Of a stretch of DNA of 64,000 bases, positions 1 to 9,126 are shown piece by piece (position 1 is the first letter of the stretch; each line of letters opens with the position of its first letter). The stretch lies in NCBI RefSeq assembly GCF_017744115.1, contig NZ_JAGHQW010000032.1:1-64000 (forward strand), read 5' to 3'. The position numbers and the translations under genes were made by a program. The notes beneath the pieces are model-generated. The model had not been told where the DNA came from, ran no database searches, and was given only the letters and a program-made list of their open reading frames with translations. Source of the stretch: Salinisphaera sp. G21_0. GTDB lineage: Bacteria; Pseudomonadota; Gammaproteobacteria; Pseudomonadales; Endozoicomonadaceae.

Positions 1-38
1 AAATCATCAATATCACAGAATACACTAGTCATAGACAT

Positions 39-111
39 GGAGCCTCCGGTTAGCTGTCTATGGACTGGTATCCGAAAGATAGCTATTGATCAGGGGCTCC
101 TTGTCTTTTTT
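39..111 (+). terminator. Two-stem hairpin followed by a T-run
   Basis: An outer stem GGAGCC (39-44) pairs with GGCTCC (95-100), and an inner stem AGCTGTCT (52-59) pairs with AGATAGCT (77-84) with one G-U pair. Six T residues follow at 106-111. This is the shape of a Rho-independent terminator with a branched stem, or of a small structured RNA. The gene it would end lies before the window. No known RNA family was recognised. Confidence 0.35.
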
Positions 112-252
112 GCATCGAACTCACGTTACATTACAGGGCATCCCAAATTTCCGCTGGATTGTTGTCAGATGCGCTATCTCAGATGATAGTGAAACTCACT
201 CTCTGAATATAAAGTAATTTATCGATTTATAATTCAAATAAGGAGTTATCTT

Positions 253-639
253 ATGATTAATGTAAATGGAGCCCGTCATCCTGCTGTTGACCAAAGCGCA
301 CAAGCAGAACCAAACAGGGAGGCAAGTCTTGGCCGATTCCTGAAGAGGTCCGTAACAAGAATACATGTCAGCAACATTTTCTGGGATGTTGATACTTATA
401 AACAAGAATCTTCATTAAGTAAGTCTTTTTCATTATTTAATATGAGGATAGGACTTGCATTTGCTGTTTCCGCTATCTCTTATCGTGTTGCGAAATCTAT
501 GTTAGATAGTAATGCAGATATTGCGTGCGCAACCCTGGCTGGGTTGTTTGTTGGCAGTCAGATGGGTTTATCGACCGCAAAAGCGTTTTTTGAGGAATAT
601 GATCGATTAGAGGCTGAAGCAGCGAAGCGAATGCAGTAG
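253..639 (+). CDS. Hypothetical protein with two hydrophobic helices
   Basis: Not recognised. The 128-residue frame starts at ATG 253, seven bases after a strong AAGGAG ribosome site (240-245), which supports real translation. The first 55 residues are polar. Residues about 62-82 and 88-110 are hydrophobic and rich in Ala, Gly and Ser, so the C-terminal half may insert in a membrane as a helical hairpin. It ends in a charged Glu/Ala/Lys tail. It stands alone, followed by about 340 bases of decayed sequence and then transposase fragments. A small membrane or host-directed protein is possible but unproven. Confidence 0.6.
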   Translation: MINVNGARHPAVDQSAQAEPNREASLGRFLKRSVTRIHVSNIFWDVDTYKQESSLSKSFSLFNMRIGLAFAVSAISYRVAKSMLDSNADIACATLAGLFVGSQMGLSTAKAFFEEYDRLEAEAAKRMQ

Positions 640-979
640 TGACTTCTCAGCCTCTTCGGGACTCTATCGAGGGTTCAAATATCTCCAGTAACGATAAAAA
701 CGTAGGGAATCCTCCACAAACAGATGAACAATGTGTGCCTGATAACACTGTTCGCCAAAGAGCAAATCACCCTGGTGGGGTTCAAACAACCTGACAATCA
801 ATAGTGTCTGGAAAAACTGTTGAGCTATCGAATGAAATGGGTGTCTCATACTGGGCACAACTAAAGACTTTGGAGCATAGGATTTACGTCCCGGAGCCAA
901 AATACCCAAACAAGAAAGGCGACCAAACGCAGCTATGATTTCCATGTGACAAAAGAATCACCTGAAGTACGTAGAGCAT
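640..979. other. Gap without a supported gene
   Basis: No convincing gene is seen. Short open frames occur on both strands, but none has a ribosome site or a recognisable motif. The stretch ends at the ISKra4-type fragment, so it may be decayed mobile-element DNA. Confidence 0.4.
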
Positions 980-1231
980 TTGTCAAAAAGTCTTCTCATC
1001 GGCTCCGGAGTGATTGAAGCAGCATGTAAAACACTGGTTACTCAGCGCATGAAATGTTCGGGAATGCGGTGGAGAAATCCGGGAGGCCAGGTGATTCTGA
1101 CACTCAGGTCTTTAATCCAGGGCGACTGGTTTGATAAGGGCTGGCAGCTTCTGTCGGTCACCTATCGAGCCAAGATCAGCGGTCATAACGACAATGTCAT
1201 CCCATTTCCTAATAAAATAGATCCAAAGTAA
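980..1231 (+). pseudogene. ISKra4-family transposase, C-terminal fragment
   Basis: The 83 codons contain IGSGVIEAACKTLV and, shortly after, RMKCSGMRW, the hallmark C-terminal block of ISKra4-family transposases. Full-length members have roughly 350-450 residues, so only the last fifth is left. The bases just upstream carry stops in this frame and no DDE catalytic core is found before it. The apparent ATG at 980 is internal to the ancestral gene. A dead remnant. Confidence 0.7.
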
Positions 1232-1305
1232 TTTTTAGTATGAGACTTTCACCCAATCTTTTGAAAATGCCCAGTCTATTGCCGGTGTTTTGCCGGTCAC
1301 TATAA

Positions 1306-1815
1306 CGCAATAACCGCAGAACTTATTTAACCAAGCCCTGCGCATCCAATAAGAAGCATTTCTATGGTTTTCAGGGGCATCTACTGGTTGAGGCACGAGG
1401 CATTCCTGTTGGTTTTACGCTGACTGCTGCTAATATAGATGAGCGTGATGCGGCGTATGACATGATGGAGATCATTGCAGGTCTCTTGCTGGGTGATAAT
1501 GGATATATACGGCCTGAGTTCAAGAATGATTGCCAGGAAGTGGGTATCGACTTGCAGACGCCACTACGCAAAAACATGAAAGATGAAAGACCGAAGTCGT
1601 TTGTGAAATTGATCATGCGAGTGCGACGCAGGATTGAAACCGTTATTGGCCAGCTTGCAGAACGATTTGAGATGGAAAAATGCCGCTGTCGTGATATGTG
1701 GCATATGACATCACGTATAGCCAGAAAGCTGCTGGCCCATAATATTGGGTCATATCTCAATATCAGTGCAGGTAAAGCGCCTATTCAGTTCGAGAACCTG
1801 ATAGCTGCAGCTTAA
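1306..1815 (+). pseudogene. IS982-like transposase, N-terminally truncated
   Basis: The frame is open from about 1306 to the stop at 1815 and encodes a C-terminal DDE transposase portion: a SNKKHFYGFQGHLLVEARG block, then the conserved GFTLTAANIDERD, then GDNGYI and an Arg-rich RVRRRIETVIGQLAERF. The pattern suits IS982-like transposases (about 290 residues); about 150-170 residues remain and the N-terminus is missing. A shorter, diverged copy lies in the opposite orientation at 3290-3605, on the other side of the ankyrin gene. The exact IS family assignment comes from motif memory, not a search. Confidence 0.65.
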
Positions 1816-2004
1816 AAAATAGTGAAATTTTGTTTTTGTGCTACTTTCGATATTTATATTGGACTTACCCCCATCCAAGGATGAAAACCGTTAAGTCGAA
1901 CATCGCGTTAAAATGAATAAAATTAGTCGTATCTTCGAATTAGTGAATGATCATAAAGAACTCTTACTCGTATTTTACGTATTAAGACAGCGGAGTATTA
2001 CACT

Positions 2005-3285
2005 ATGAATAACGTTTCTTCCGCTCAACCTGCCACCTTTAATAGCCTCAGTGAAGATCCTGCCATTATTTATTTTGACAAATCTGTCCCCGGTGCCTGT
2101 TTGGTAGAGACCAGGTGCGGGCACATCTTTGAGCAGAAAAACATTTTCAAATCGTTTGATGGCAAGACACTTGAAGACAGGGTTTGTGCTGTATGCAATA
2201 ATAAAAACCCTCTTCCCCTCAAGGTAATTCTCGGTCGTTGCGATGATGCTGACCGTTACTGCCGAAACCCCGCCCTGGAGGCTGCCTGTACAGGTAATAC
2301 AACAGACCTTGAGGCAATACTGACTGACGACCCTGAGGCCGTGCGGAAAAAATTCAATGATCCTGAGTATGGCCACGAGGTTACCTTGCTGCACGCTGCC
2401 GTCGATTCTATACAGCTCTCTGTGGTCAAACTCCTGTTGAGGTTTAAGGCAGATGTCAATGCCTACATTCAATACAAGCCGGAATTACGGGGCTTCACCC
2501 CCCTGATGCTCGCTATTGAAAATGGTAATGAGCATACGGAAATAGTTGATCTGCTGGTACAGCGGGGGGCTGACGTCAATGCAATAATGAGCGATTCCGG
2601 TGAGATGCTAACCGAGCCACCCATACTTAATGCTATCCAGATGGGAGACATCGAAACTGTTAAATTTTTGGTGAGCAATGGGGCGAAGGTTGATGGAGAC
2701 CTGAGCGGTGATAAATTTAACGGCTTTACACCCCTGATGATGGCTGCCCAGGAAGGCCACGTCGACATCGTTAAATATCTGTTGAAGAAGGGATCAAACG
2801 CCAATGAAGCCCAATACGATGCGGGCGAAAACGATGGCCGTACCCCCTTGCTGATGGCCGCCATATATGGACACACCAATGTCGGAAAAATTCTGGTAGA
2901 GCATGGGGCTGATGTTGATGCTGTCATAAGTGGAGCTGGTGATATACAGGGAGGCACATCCCTGATAACTGCTGCCTGCTGTGGCAATGAAGAGTTTGTC
3001 AAATTTCTGCTAGATAAAAAAGCCAACCTCAATGCCGCCATGGGTGCCGAAGCAAAGAAAGGCTGTACAGCGCTGTGGTATGCCAGCCACTACGGATATA
3101 AGACGATAGTCCAAGCACTCCTGGAGGCCGGCGCGGACCCCAATCCTGTTGAAAAACCTGATGATGCAAGCCGCCAATGTCGTACAGCCTACATGGCGGC
3201 GATGGATAATGAGCACGAAGAAGTTGCCAAACTCCTGCTTGATCATGGGGCAACGACACTCCCTCCCAATACTCCCTCCCAATAA
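2005..3285 (+). CDS. Ankyrin-repeat protein with RING/U-box-like N-terminus
   Basis: The 426-residue product has about eight ankyrin repeats between residues 110 and 420, seen as repeated TPLMMAAQEGH / IVKYLLKKGS-type helices; several carry unusually long inserts between repeats. The first 75 residues hold C32, C38, H40, C61 and C64 in an order resembling the metal-binding part of RING or U-box folds (a CGH followed by a CAVC), but the full eight-ligand set is not present. Ankyrin repeats bind proteins, and RING-like/ankyrin fusions often act as host-directed ubiquitin ligases; that role here is inference. No signal peptide is seen. The gene lies between two inverted IS982-like remnants, and the downstream remnant begins within about ten bases of its stop. 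Confidence 0.8.
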   Translation: MNNVSSAQPATFNSLSEDPAIIYFDKSVPGACLVETRCGHIFEQKNIFKSFDGKTLEDRVCAVCNNKNPLPLKVILGRCDDADRYCRNPALEAACTGNTTDLEAILTDDPEAVRKKFNDPEYGHEVTLLHAAVDSIQLSVVKLLLRFKADVNAYIQYKPELRGFTPLMLAIENGNEHTEIVDLLVQRGADVNAIMSDSGEMLTEPPILNAIQMGDIETVKFLVSNGAKVDGDLSGDKFNGFTPLMMAAQEGHVDIVKYLLKKGSNANEAQYDAGENDGRTPLLMAAIYGHTNVGKILVEHGADVDAVISGAGDIQGGTSLITAACCGNEEFVKFLLDKKANLNAAMGAEAKKGCTALWYASHYGYKTIVQALLEAGADPNPVEKPDDASRQCRTAYMAAMDNEHEEVAKLLLDHGATTLPPNTPSQ

Positions 3286-3289
3286 CAGT

Positions 3290-3605
3290 TATAATCCTAC
3301 GCCGCACCCGCATGATTAATTTTACAAACGATTTGGGTCTTTCATATTTTTTCTCAGTGGTGTCTGTAAGTCGATCCCCAGTTCCCGGCAATCTTCCTTA
3401 AACGGTGGTCATCTTATCACCCAACAAGAGACCAGCAATAATTTCCATCATGTCATACGCAGCATCGCGCTCATCGACATTGGCCGCAGTAAGAGGGAAT
3501 CCTCTGGGATGCCCCGTGCTTCAACCAGCAATTGCCCCTGAAAGCCATAGAAGTGCTTTTTCTTGGAAGCGCAGTAACCATCGTCCGCTTCTCTTTTGAA
3601 GACTT
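3290..3605 (-). pseudogene. IS982-like transposase fragment, inverted relative to 1306-1815
   Basis: Read on the minus strand, the bases encode DGYCASKKKHFYGFQGQ, LLVEARGIP and, after internal loss, a segment like KSFVKLIMRVRR. It clearly aligns with 1330-1660 on the plus strand, with many substitutions and frame breaks. Both ends of the element are gone. Together with the plus-strand fragment it brackets the ankyrin gene, which suggests that gene arrived with, or was rearranged by, these elements. Confidence 0.65.
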
Positions 3606-3760
3606 TACTCCTGGGAGCCCTTGTACGAACAACTACTTAAATACCCTTCAAAAAGCACAAAGATAAAGTAATAAGTGTTTTTGCTCTCGTTGGGAATTCA
3701 AATCGATAAGGGTGAACTGAAAAACTATCCTGACGAAAAATCTCAACGGGTGTAAATCTG

Positions 3761-4123
3761 ATGAATCGTTTATCAGAAACGGGTAGCTTGTCAGGTTCTG
3801 GTCACTGTGCTGATGAGGCAACAGCGATAGCAGTCAATCAGAAAGGTATCCTGTCAAAGTTTAAAGTTTCAGACGCAGGTAAAGATATTCTCGATGCCAT
3901 TTTGCATTTCAAGCATAACAAGGCGGATATTCCTGCAGTTGCTGCTGTAGATGCCTATAAATCACTGAGTGATCGAGAAGTTGGGTTATTTGAAAATGTA
4001 TTAGACAACTACCTGCCCCATTTTTTAAGTAAGCAAGACAATACCGTGACTCAACATCAACAGAGTTTTTTTGTGAATTTTTCCCAGTATCAGTTGCTTT
4101 TGAAGTTAGAAAACATGGTGTAG
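3761..4123 (+). CDS. Hypothetical protein, 120 residues
   Basis: Not recognised. The product is mostly helical and polar, has no signal peptide or membrane segment, and starts at ATG 3761 with no strong ribosome site. Its last 80 or so bases (from about 4040) and the following leader are duplicated in inverted orientation near 9471-9560, where only the 3' end of the gene survives. That shared history ties it to the two following genes, 4305-5183 and 5299-9126. It may be the intact member of a small family or itself a truncated piece. Confidence 0.45.
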   Translation: MNRLSETGSLSGSGHCADEATAIAVNQKGILSKFKVSDAGKDILDAILHFKHNKADIPAVAAVDAYKSLSDREVGLFENVLDNYLPHFLSKQDNTVTQHQQSFFVNFSQYQLLLKLENMV

Positions 4124-4548
4124 ATAACCATTATCGACTGGCCGGGCGTGGAAATGCTTTTGGACTCGATCCCCCGGACAGTCTTAAGTCTGACAGTCTC
4201 CAGCAGACTCTTGGGTAGACATTCCGCGAGGTCGGTAAAATTGAACTAATTCTGGTCTGACTGGTCAAAAGAAGGAAATAACAATTAATATAAAGGATTA
4301 TATTATGAACCCGTCCACTTCCGTCCAGCTGAGCTGGCTAGAAAACATTCAGTACAACTACAAAACTTCAGGATTGTGTAAAGCCCTGTTCGCTGTCTTC
4401 TGCTTCTCCGGCTGCTCCAGAACCATCTCAGAGGCCGCGGCCCGGAATTACATCAACGCTTTTCCTGATTCCGGGCTGAAACTGGTTCTAATCAGAAAAA
4501 TTGCCAGCAGGACTGTGACTCTTAGTCCTGCAGGCAACTTGCATGTCC
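4040..4548 (+). repeat. Arm A of a 0.5-kb imperfect inverted repeat
   Basis: This stretch covers the 3' end of the 3761 gene, the intergenic leader and the first 80 or so codons of the 4305 gene. It matches 9011-9560 read on the opposite strand, with substitutions and small indels. Conserved pieces include the end of the small gene, the leader around CTGGTCTGACTGGTCAAA and the AAGGATT ribosome site. The arms flank about 4.5 kb containing the divergent bodies of two convergent genes. Confidence 0.8.
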
Positions 4549-5183
4549 CGGTCAAGTCACAGTCTTTGGTCAACAGAGGTCAGCTATCAGAACAGCAGAG
4601 GCTGGATCAATTGCAGGAGAACATGGTAAAACTTGAGGAGTTGGCAACAGACTATCTTGAACTCGTCCGTAATGTATCTGAAATCCCATTATACTCTGAA
4701 ATTGTAGCCGAAGAACTATCAGCTATTGATAATGGCCATAATGTCCCCTCTGCCGAAAAAATCATCAGCGATTTGAAATCCTGGAGTGAGGTGTTGAAAT
4801 TAGGATCTGACAACAATGTTATTGACTCATCACAAGTGATCACTGATGAATTAGCAGCACAGGCCCTGACCCAATTCAGATCCAGATTTAAAAAATTGAA
4901 ATTCCAACCGAAAGCAGGTGAAATCCTGAAAAATCTCAATCATCAAGTTGCCGGGTTGATGCCTCACATCAGATCGAATACCAAAGCTTATCAAAACACA
5001 AAATGTATTTCTCATGCTGAGGAGAGAGTCATTGCTACGGGTAAAGAATTAAAGCAGCTAATAGACGATGGCCATTACGTTCTTGACAGGGTACTTTCCA
5101 TGACACAAGGCAATGAAGATTATCAGGAATTAAAAAAGAAATTGGACTCCCGAATACAAAATATTTTGTCTATGCAAAGTTAA
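4305..5183 (+). CDS. Hypothetical helical protein sharing an N-terminal module with the 5299-9126 gene
   Basis: Function unknown. The 292 residues begin at ATG 4305 after AAAGGATTATATT. Residues 1-80 form a module (LSWLENI, then hydrophobic LCKALFAVFCFSGCSRTIS, then FPDSGL and RKIASRTVT) repeated almost residue for residue at the front of the PPDK-like gene, though frameshifted there. The hydrophobic stretch could be a late signal or membrane anchor; FSGC resembles a weak lipobox. The rest (90-292) is predicted from composition to be long polar helices. The pattern of one N-terminal module on two unrelated bodies is typical of effector families built by recombination, but that is inference. 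Confidence 0.6.
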   Translation: MNPSTSVQLSWLENIQYNYKTSGLCKALFAVFCFSGCSRTISEAAARNYINAFPDSGLKLVLIRKIASRTVTLSPAGNLHVPVKSQSLVNRGQLSEQQRLDQLQENMVKLEELATDYLELVRNVSEIPLYSEIVAEELSAIDNGHNVPSAEKIISDLKSWSEVLKLGSDNNVIDSSQVITDELAAQALTQFRSRFKKLKFQPKAGEILKNLNHQVAGLMPHIRSNTKAYQNTKCISHAEERVIATGKELKQLIDDGHYVLDRVLSMTQGNEDYQELKKKLDSRIQNILSMQS

Positions 5184-5216
5184 ACAGCAGGCTTGCTCTT
5201 TTAATGCCATATCATG

Positions 5217-5259
5217 CTGGAAGATTCTCCGGAACAGAATGTTCCGGAGAATTTTCCAG
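5217..5259. terminator. Strong hairpin between convergent genes
   Basis: ATTCTCCGGAAC (5224-5235) pairs perfectly with GTTCCGGAGAAT (5241-5252) around a five-base loop, and flanking CTGGAA/TTCCAG extends the stem. It lies between the stops of the two convergent genes and probably ends transcription in both directions, though T-runs are short. Confidence 0.6.
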
Positions 5260-5298
5260 TTTGATAGGGCAAGGATGTTATTCGTATTACTACTGAAG

Positions 5299-8200
5299 CT
5301 ACACCATCCCATGGTCATTACGTATCCGCTCAGAAGCATATTTGATAACTTTCGGATCAATATCCATCGCCATTTTAAAAAAAGCTGTGTCATCTTTCAG
5401 GGTGTCAGAGAGAGCTTCAGACATGTAATAAGATTCACCACATTTTACCAACCCAAGCATTATTGTCGGATCATCACCGTAAGGCCGCCAATCTAAAAAC
5501 GAAAGGTAACGCATGTTTAAATCCAATAGTTGTAACATGGCATTTCTGAGTATTTTTTTGCCACTCATGGCCTGAACCATGTTGAAAAATAGTTCTTGGC
5601 AGGCGTTAGCCGCGGCCCTGAGCACTTCAGGATCATCCCAGAACTTCTCATCGGCATGCTGTAATGCCTCCGGGGTGTGGGTAGCAGCATTCAAAACAAC
5701 CTCTTTGTCCTGCTTTAGTTCACTGGGCAAATATTCAAGCAACAGTCCATTTAATTTGACCAGTGGTAACATCAGTTGCTTATCACTCAGCCAGTCCGTC
5801 TTTGCTTTGACCAGGGGGATCATTACTTGCGGACGTAAAATAAGAAGAAGCTTGATGCATTCCTGATTATGGGTGAAATCATCATCAGAAAGTTCAGGCA
5901 ACTCATGGCTAAACTGAGGCACGCGGGTGGCAGCAAACCTGATGAGTTTGCTTTGTGGCCCCTCACCCAAAAGCGTGCACAGTAGATCAGGTATATCCTT
6001 ACCCTCGCATGAAAACCCGATACTAAAAAGGCTGCACTTTAAAATCCACTGACTATCGACTTTATCCAGACTATCTATATGAAACTTAATCCCGGTAAAG
6101 TTATCAAAAGATGGCATGCCAGGCGTTGGTCTGTAAAAACGTATATCTTCATTATTACTGTTATTTAACAGGTTTATTGCCATGAGCAATTGATCCCGCA
6201 GCCGGTTTATAGAGGGCACCCTGTTAATTTCACAGACGATTTCTCCAATTGATTCATTAATTGCAATATTGCAGCTTTGCCCGGGATGTGAGCTTGCCAC
6301 TGCATTCATCAGTAACGCCAGATTAAAAAAACGCTTGCATTTCCCATCCCGCCCTTTGGGGTTCGAGGATGTTACCCACCTGGAGTTGAAGTCATCAACC
6401 ATCCTGACCTTCAGGGTTCTGCCTTTGCCACCGGGTCCATCCGCCATTACCTCAATGACCCCTTTATGATAATTAATTTGGGTATTGATAATGCACACAC
6501 CGTCCATATTCAACACAGTATTGTCCGAGCCAAATCCCTCAAGAGCTGCTGCACATTCATCTGTGAATATGTCAACGCTGTTCGGTGACGGGAAATGAAC
6601 CATGGTCAACTTTTTGGATTTTTTAATTGTTTCTCCCTGCCCGGAAGCTACGGCAATATCACCGAGCATATCCACAAACCATTGGTGAATCAGAAAGACG
6701 ATATCGTGAATGGAATCCACTTCATCCGCTTGCCTTGGCAAACTCAGCTGCAGCAACGAATCCCGTAATGCCACGCAGTCCATTCGCCACTGACGGAAAC
6801 AGACCGGGTCAGGCAGCAGTTCCTGCGCGGTAGTCAGCCCAGCGGTTACTGCTACCAGTTGTGTTGCCACACGTTGCTGTATTTGGTTAACCCGACCTTT
6901 CAATACCTCCAGGCTGTCCAGGGCAGTAGTGATTTTATCGGTGGCATCTTCCCCTTTTGCGCCGGTGAGCAGATATTGTTCATAACCGAGCAACAACGCG
7001 TTAGTATCTGCCAGTAAATGGGCAATCTCTTCTTCCAGCTTCAGCAATACCTCTGCCCGCTGGGGCGACATGCTTAACAGCAGATTATTATCCGGTGACA
7101 GACACTGGTTCAACAGACGATCACGGCTGAAATAGTGGAGTAACAGGCCATTTAACCGGTTCAACTCCCGGAATTGCTCATCAACCCTCATTGGACTGTG
7201 CTCTGCTGGCTGCCATTGGTCGGTATAGGCGATAGCGGTACTGAAATCACCGCTGACTGCCGGCAACATACTCTCTGCAAACTGTTCATACTGGCTGCCG
7301 GCCAGTAAAAAAGCGCCGGGCTGTTGGTCAAACTGGCCACAAACCAGAGTCACTTGCTGTCCCTCAAGACCTTCACCCGCAGCCTCGTCAGTACCGGTAA
7401 TAACACAGGGTTTACCGGCCTGGAGCAGGCTAATGGCCACATGGTCGCCACTGCCTCCCTGCTGGAAAACAAAGCCGCCTGCCTTAGCCAGAACCTCTGG
7501 TGCCAGCATCCACAGTTCACAGTGTGGTGCCATAATAATGGCTCCCTGGGGGATGTGACGGCTGGACTCACCGGGCTGTAACCGGATCAACGGCCCCTGG
7601 CACAGCCCTTCACTCACCAGCCTGCCAGAACAGATAAACTCCGCAGGCCTGGCGGCGGAAAATTGCCTGCCCCCGCAAAGGCGTGTCATTGGGCGAACCT
7701 GAAGGATGACCACTTCGCCCTGGTGGTTAATGGCAAACTCAACGTCCACCGGACAACCGAGCAGGTTTTCCAGCTGTTCAATATAGTTATAAAGCTGCCT
7801 AACTGAAGACTCTGGCAGTGTTTGCGACTGCCCGTCAGCAATGGGTGCCAGTCTTTCTGCAGCAGTGTTGTTGCCCTGCGGGTCCAGTACAAACGTATTG
7901 GTAACATTGCCTGCCGTGTAAACAGGGGTGATGTTATGACCACGGGATATGGTGCATCGGTGCGGGGTAATACCAAATTGACCGGCAACTGCTCCTTTGG
8001 GTTGTCCGGGCACAAACTCAATTTGTATTCTTTTATCTTTAAGGTCGGTATAGCTCATTGCCACACCGCCAAACCGGCAGTCCACACAGTGTTGCATGAT
8101 CAGGGCCATCGGGGCGGGCATGGACGAGGCGCAAACCTCCGGGCGATAACCGGAAGCCAGCACCTTCAGACAGGTGCGAACAATATCATCCTCACCGTGC

Positions 8201-9126
8201 ACCAGTGATTCGTACTTGCCGGCCTGGGCGTCACCGTAGCCATCTTCTCTGGCACCGGAACTGCGTACGATAATTTTCTGCTCCGGCTGATCCTGGCACA
8301 GCTCTTCAAACAGTTGCTGCATGCTCCTGGCCGTCGGGTGGTCCTTAACCAGCTGATAGAAGGTTTCCCCGGCAATAAAAGTCGATAATGCCGCCAGTTG
8401 TTGCTCGCGGAGTTGTTGGTCAGCAGTGGCATTAACCAGCGTTTTCAGCTCATGCAAACTGGTGGTACTGCCGGAACAGCGTGACTGAATACCCGGTATT
8501 ATCCGGGCCACAGTGGCAACACTGACAGGCAGGTTTTCCAAAGCCTGTGTCTGTGCAATCTCCAGACAACGGAAATCAGGTACCGGAATACCGTGTTCCT
8601 GCATGTGTTTCAGAAACATGCCTTTGCCACCGTACCTCGCCCGGTAGCCTGGCTCAGGTTGGCTTTGCCTGCCCAAGACACTTTCTGCCCGATCGGTAGA
8701 AGCATTATCGGTATTATTGGTATCAGGCTGTGCAGAAACACTATGTTGACTCTCAGTACCTGCCGAGCTGCTTTCAGGGCTGTTTTGGACAGCTCGCTGC
8801 ACAAATGCGCCATCATTTCCCGGATTATGGGTATTTGTCGCCAAAGGCTCTGGCTTTGATTTTACTGGGACAATAGTCTCTGGCTGGGTCAAAAACCGAA
8901 CTTTTTTGGGGGCAGGGGCAGCCGGTTTACAGGATGATGACTGGGCTGTTACCTGAGGCATGGGTGGTGTCTGAGTGCTTTCCGGGTCAGGCCGTGGTGT
9001 TGGAGTCTGAACTTGCAAGTTGCCTGTAGGACTATGAGTCACCGTCCTGCTGGCAATTTTTCTGGTTAGAGCCGGTGTCAGCCCGGAATCAGGAAAGGTT
9101 TTGATATAATTCTGGGCCGCGTGCAC
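5299..9126 (-). CDS. Large PEP-synthase/PPDK-like protein with DUF4116-like C-terminal region
   Basis: The 1275-residue frame opens with a Pro/Ser/Thr-rich linker (about 20-160). A PPDK/PEP-synthase-type ATP-binding domain follows: GGKGMFLKHM near 166, VRSSGAREDGYGDAQAGK near 287, and the closing VVILQVRPMTR near 480. A swivelling phosphohistidine domain has GGSGDHVAISLLQAGKPCV near 559, keeping the expected His. The PEP/pyruvate TIM barrel of true PPDK is not seen; residues about 620-1050 are unrecognised and the end resembles DUF4116 repeats (DKEVVLNAATHTPEAL). The order recalls rifampicin-phosphotransferase-type enzymes that phosphorylate a small molecule via phospho-His, but the substrate is unknown. 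The frame used starts at GTG 9126; an ATG at 9257 with a good AAGGATT site begins the module shared with the 4305 gene but is out of frame with the body, so the original N-terminus may be frameshifted. Confidence 0.75.
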   Translation of the reverse strand: MHAAQNYIKTFPDSGLTPALTRKIASRTVTHSPTGNLQVQTPTPRPDPESTQTPPMPQVTAQSSSCKPAAPAPKKVRFLTQPETIVPVKSKPEPLATNTHNPGNDGAFVQRAVQNSPESSSAGTESQHSVSAQPDTNNTDNASTDRAESVLGRQSQPEPGYRARYGGKGMFLKHMQEHGIPVPDFRCLEIAQTQALENLPVSVATVARIIPGIQSRCSGSTTSLHELKTLVNATADQQLREQQLAALSTFIAGETFYQLVKDHPTARSMQQLFEELCQDQPEQKIIVRSSGAREDGYGDAQAGKYESLVHGEDDIVRTCLKVLASGYRPEVCASSMPAPMALIMQHCVDCRFGGVAMSYTDLKDKRIQIEFVPGQPKGAVAGQFGITPHRCTISRGHNITPVYTAGNVTNTFVLDPQGNNTAAERLAPIADGQSQTLPESSVRQLYNYIEQLENLLGCPVDVEFAINHQGEVVILQVRPMTRLCGGRQFSAARPAEFICSGRLVSEGLCQGPLIRLQPGESSRHIPQGAIIMAPHCELWMLAPEVLAKAGGFVFQQGGSGDHVAISLLQAGKPCVITGTDEAAGEGLEGQQVTLVCGQFDQQPGAFLLAGSQYEQFAESMLPAVSGDFSTAIAYTDQWQPAEHSPMRVDEQFRELNRLNGLLLHYFSRDRLLNQCLSPDNNLLLSMSPQRAEVLLKLEEEIAHLLADTNALLLGYEQYLLTGAKGEDATDKITTALDSLEVLKGRVNQIQQRVATQLVAVTAGLTTAQELLPDPVCFRQWRMDCVALRDSLLQLSLPRQADEVDSIHDIVFLIHQWFVDMLGDIAVASGQGETIKKSKKLTMVHFPSPNSVDIFTDECAAALEGFGSDNTVLNMDGVCIINTQINYHKGVIEVMADGPGGKGRTLKVRMVDDFNSRWVTSSNPKGRDGKCKRFFNLALLMNAVASSHPGQSCNIAINESIGEIVCEINRVPSINRLRDQLLMAINLLNNSNNEDIRFYRPTPGMPSFDNFTGIKFHIDSLDKVDSQWILKCSLFSIGFSCEGKDIPDLLCTLLGEGPQSKLIRFAATRVPQFSHELPELSDDDFTHNQECIKLLLILRPQVMIPLVKAKTDWLSDKQLMLPLVKLNGLLLEYLPSELKQDKEVVLNAATHTPEALQHADEKFWDDPEVLRAAANACQELFFNMVQAMSGKKILRNAMLQLLDLNMRYLSFLDWRPYGDDPTIMLGLVKCGESYYMSEALSDTLKDDTAFFKMAMDIDPKVIKYASERIRNDHGMV

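Noticed and set aside
664-945. 93-codon minus-strand frame
   Set aside because: No start signal or family similarity; lies in decayed sequence before a transposase fragment.
2469-3041. 190-codon minus-strand frame within the ankyrin gene
   Set aside because: Antisense of ankyrin repeats; no start signal or family motif.
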